Below are positions 33,001-33,109 of a stretch of 33,109 bases of DNA, piece after piece. The notes beneath the pieces were generated by a model. That model worked only from the letters and a program-made list of their open reading frames with translations, had not been told where the DNA came from and did no database searches. Made by a program: the position numbers and the translations under genes. The stretch covers positions 1 through 33,109 of the forward strand of contig WQYU01000011.1 in assembly GCA_009781075.1 (NCBI GenBank), given 5' to 3'. Positions within the stretch are counted from its first letter, which is position 1; each line of letters starts with the position of its first letter. Source of the stretch: Paludibacter sp. Lineage in GTDB: Bacteria; Bacteroidota; Bacteroidia; Bacteroidales; Paludibacteraceae.

Positions 33001-33109
33001 CAAAAAGTTATGCGATAGGTTACCCCTGAGGTAAGAGATATAGCGGGACTAAAAATCCATGCATCGCGGTCATTTTCATAATCCCATAAGTTAACTACGA
33101 ATTGATATC
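30045..33109 (-). CDS. Large T9SS-secreted surface protein, 5' end outside the window
   Basis: About 1021 residues are visible, and the frame is open to the right edge, so the N-terminus and signal peptide are missing. Using the visible Met at 32984 as residue 1, the part upstream and residues 1-80 form a choice-of-anchor type domain (TYRITFWTRYGYM). A linker region follows. Then come CARDB-like domain 1 (about 333-440, NDAAITAITAPVSGLNL), a cleaved-adhesin/choice-of-anchor J domain (445-610, PFTENFDGY, GIDDINVD), CARDB-like domain 2 (615-725) and a second adhesin domain (726-890, PWTEDFEG, DGDGWNWQ, LDDISVTV). A type A T9SS sorting domain closes the protein (900-979: ISVYPNP, AKIYDVSGK, SAGVYFLDL, KLIKK). 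It should be exported through the outer membrane and anchored or released. No enzymatic domain is visible. Confidence 0.9.
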   Translation of the reverse strand, partial: YQFVVNLWDYENDRDAWIFSPAISLTSGVTYRITFWTRYGYMEGDGDNFEVKIAQTASASAMAAGTEVYKILNGFVEDWIQVSYFFTPSTTGNFYLGFHAFTAAYDGDAIAVDDILVKEASANLLEMSAGAYYTQIPVTQILPPVTAKVENGGTATQTNVTMTTTLNGTSVGNASVASLASGASTNLTVTPATANPAMGNNTVASNVTSTQGATASSTMSFTGTADTYAVDDASSTDDGIGAGAPVSFGNIFDITSPTSILQVTLGFGYDPSVLNFSISLYAMTGDLTINSTPLFTQSATRTGLGFFTFDVPATALTPGKYALIVNQLTTTYLSIMYDSNPTQLFYQLIGTDLVPIPGFGALAIRMIVGTQQANDAAITAITAPVSGLNLSATEPVIATIRNNGENAITSMTLELTVDGGTPVTEPFSTSIASGASLNYTLTNTADLSAPGSHTVKVRAILAGDGNPANDAMTVTITNTICNVISDYPFTENFDGYTGTTYNTVGIVPPCWYSTGDVTTYVPHIVGSGTYNFYHSSPNSLMFTGGPNYAGENSYVVLPPFDKSLEQLSISFWYKYESTSYGTFTIGYITGSQSNVSSYVPLFTVPATTTVTQAEYNLADAGVDLSDATYIVLRWNYIGTSYWSFGIDDINVDAILGNDAAITAITAPVSGVNLTATEPVTATIKNAGGNPIPSVQMKLTVDAGTPITENFACNLAPGATTNYTFTATADLSVVGNHTITVEVVLAGDENTANNSITKTVTNVTCDGVTSFPWTEDFEGATFPPACWSIIDADGDGWNWQNWLYAQDGTVMPVAGHNSTTAAGSASYYNTVGALSPNNWLITPPLQLPPSSIVELKYWIGAIDAIYFYDHYEVRVSTTGTNTADFTDLLYQETLTSNVWKEVSIDLSAYAGQTIYIAFVHNNSHDVYIITLDDISVTVTTGLNNNTTGNISVYPNPVSSTFVITNAAGSKAKIYDVSGKTVLELPVQDAYQTVDISNVSAGVYFLDLQSQTSKSTVKLIKK

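Noticed and set aside
1..33109. CRISPR array or phage structural module.
   Set aside because: No series of equally spaced repeats and no terminase, capsid, portal or integrase genes were seen anywhere in the window.

Overview
The window is an AT-rich stretch of a Bacteroidota chromosome. Three things place it there. A large surface protein at the right edge ends in a type IX secretion (T9SS) sorting domain. There is a TonB of the Bacteroidota N-terminal type and a plug-less TonB-receptor-like barrel. Many genes are preceded by the Bacteroidota -7 box TAnnTTTG instead of a Shine-Dalgarno site. No tRNA, rRNA or CRISPR array was seen. The genus cannot be fixed from this sequence.

Layout. 1-364: right part of an IS982-family insertion sequence whose transposase has lost its middle. 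387-2752: a DinD-family gene followed by an unusual protein with an HNH-like N-terminus and four tandem AP2 domains. 3073-5110: threonine dehydrogenase, converging with a rhodanese lipoprotein and a Cys-rich DUF3795 protein. 5762-9040: ETF-quinone oxidoreductase, a decayed IS1380-type transposase, and riboflavin synthase. 9236-15941: a tight co-directional run of class A penicillin-binding protein, a one-polypeptide type IIG restriction-modification enzyme, and DUF1015. 16091-16666: a frameshifted YdeI-family pseudogene. 16787-19698: tonB divergent from a plug-less outer-membrane barrel. 19745-19959: a short non-coding element carrying the same terminal repeat as the IS at the left edge. 20140-23704: two small unrecognised genes, argS and a 56-residue 2[4Fe-4S] ferredoxin. 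23823-28118 (minus strand apart from an outer-membrane-protein remnant): CoA-disulfide reductase-rhodanese, pnuC, the C-terminal half of uvrA, and a WbpD/WlbB acetyltransferase. 28366-29727: tpiA-tsaC. 29811-29952: a structured inverted-repeat element. 30045-33109: the T9SS-exported protein, incomplete at the edge.

Most genes are unlinked housekeeping functions: glycolysis, tRNA modification and charging, riboflavin, peptidoglycan, and electron transfer. Accessory DNA is scattered among them. The signs of turnover are an internally deleted IS, a MITE sharing its ends, an IS1380 wreck, two broken genes (YdeI-like and an OMP C-terminus), a half-length uvrA, and small orphan reading frames with good start signals. 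The most unusual gene is the four-AP2 protein beside DinD. The most informative pair is the IS982 derivative and the matching MITE about 19 kb apart.
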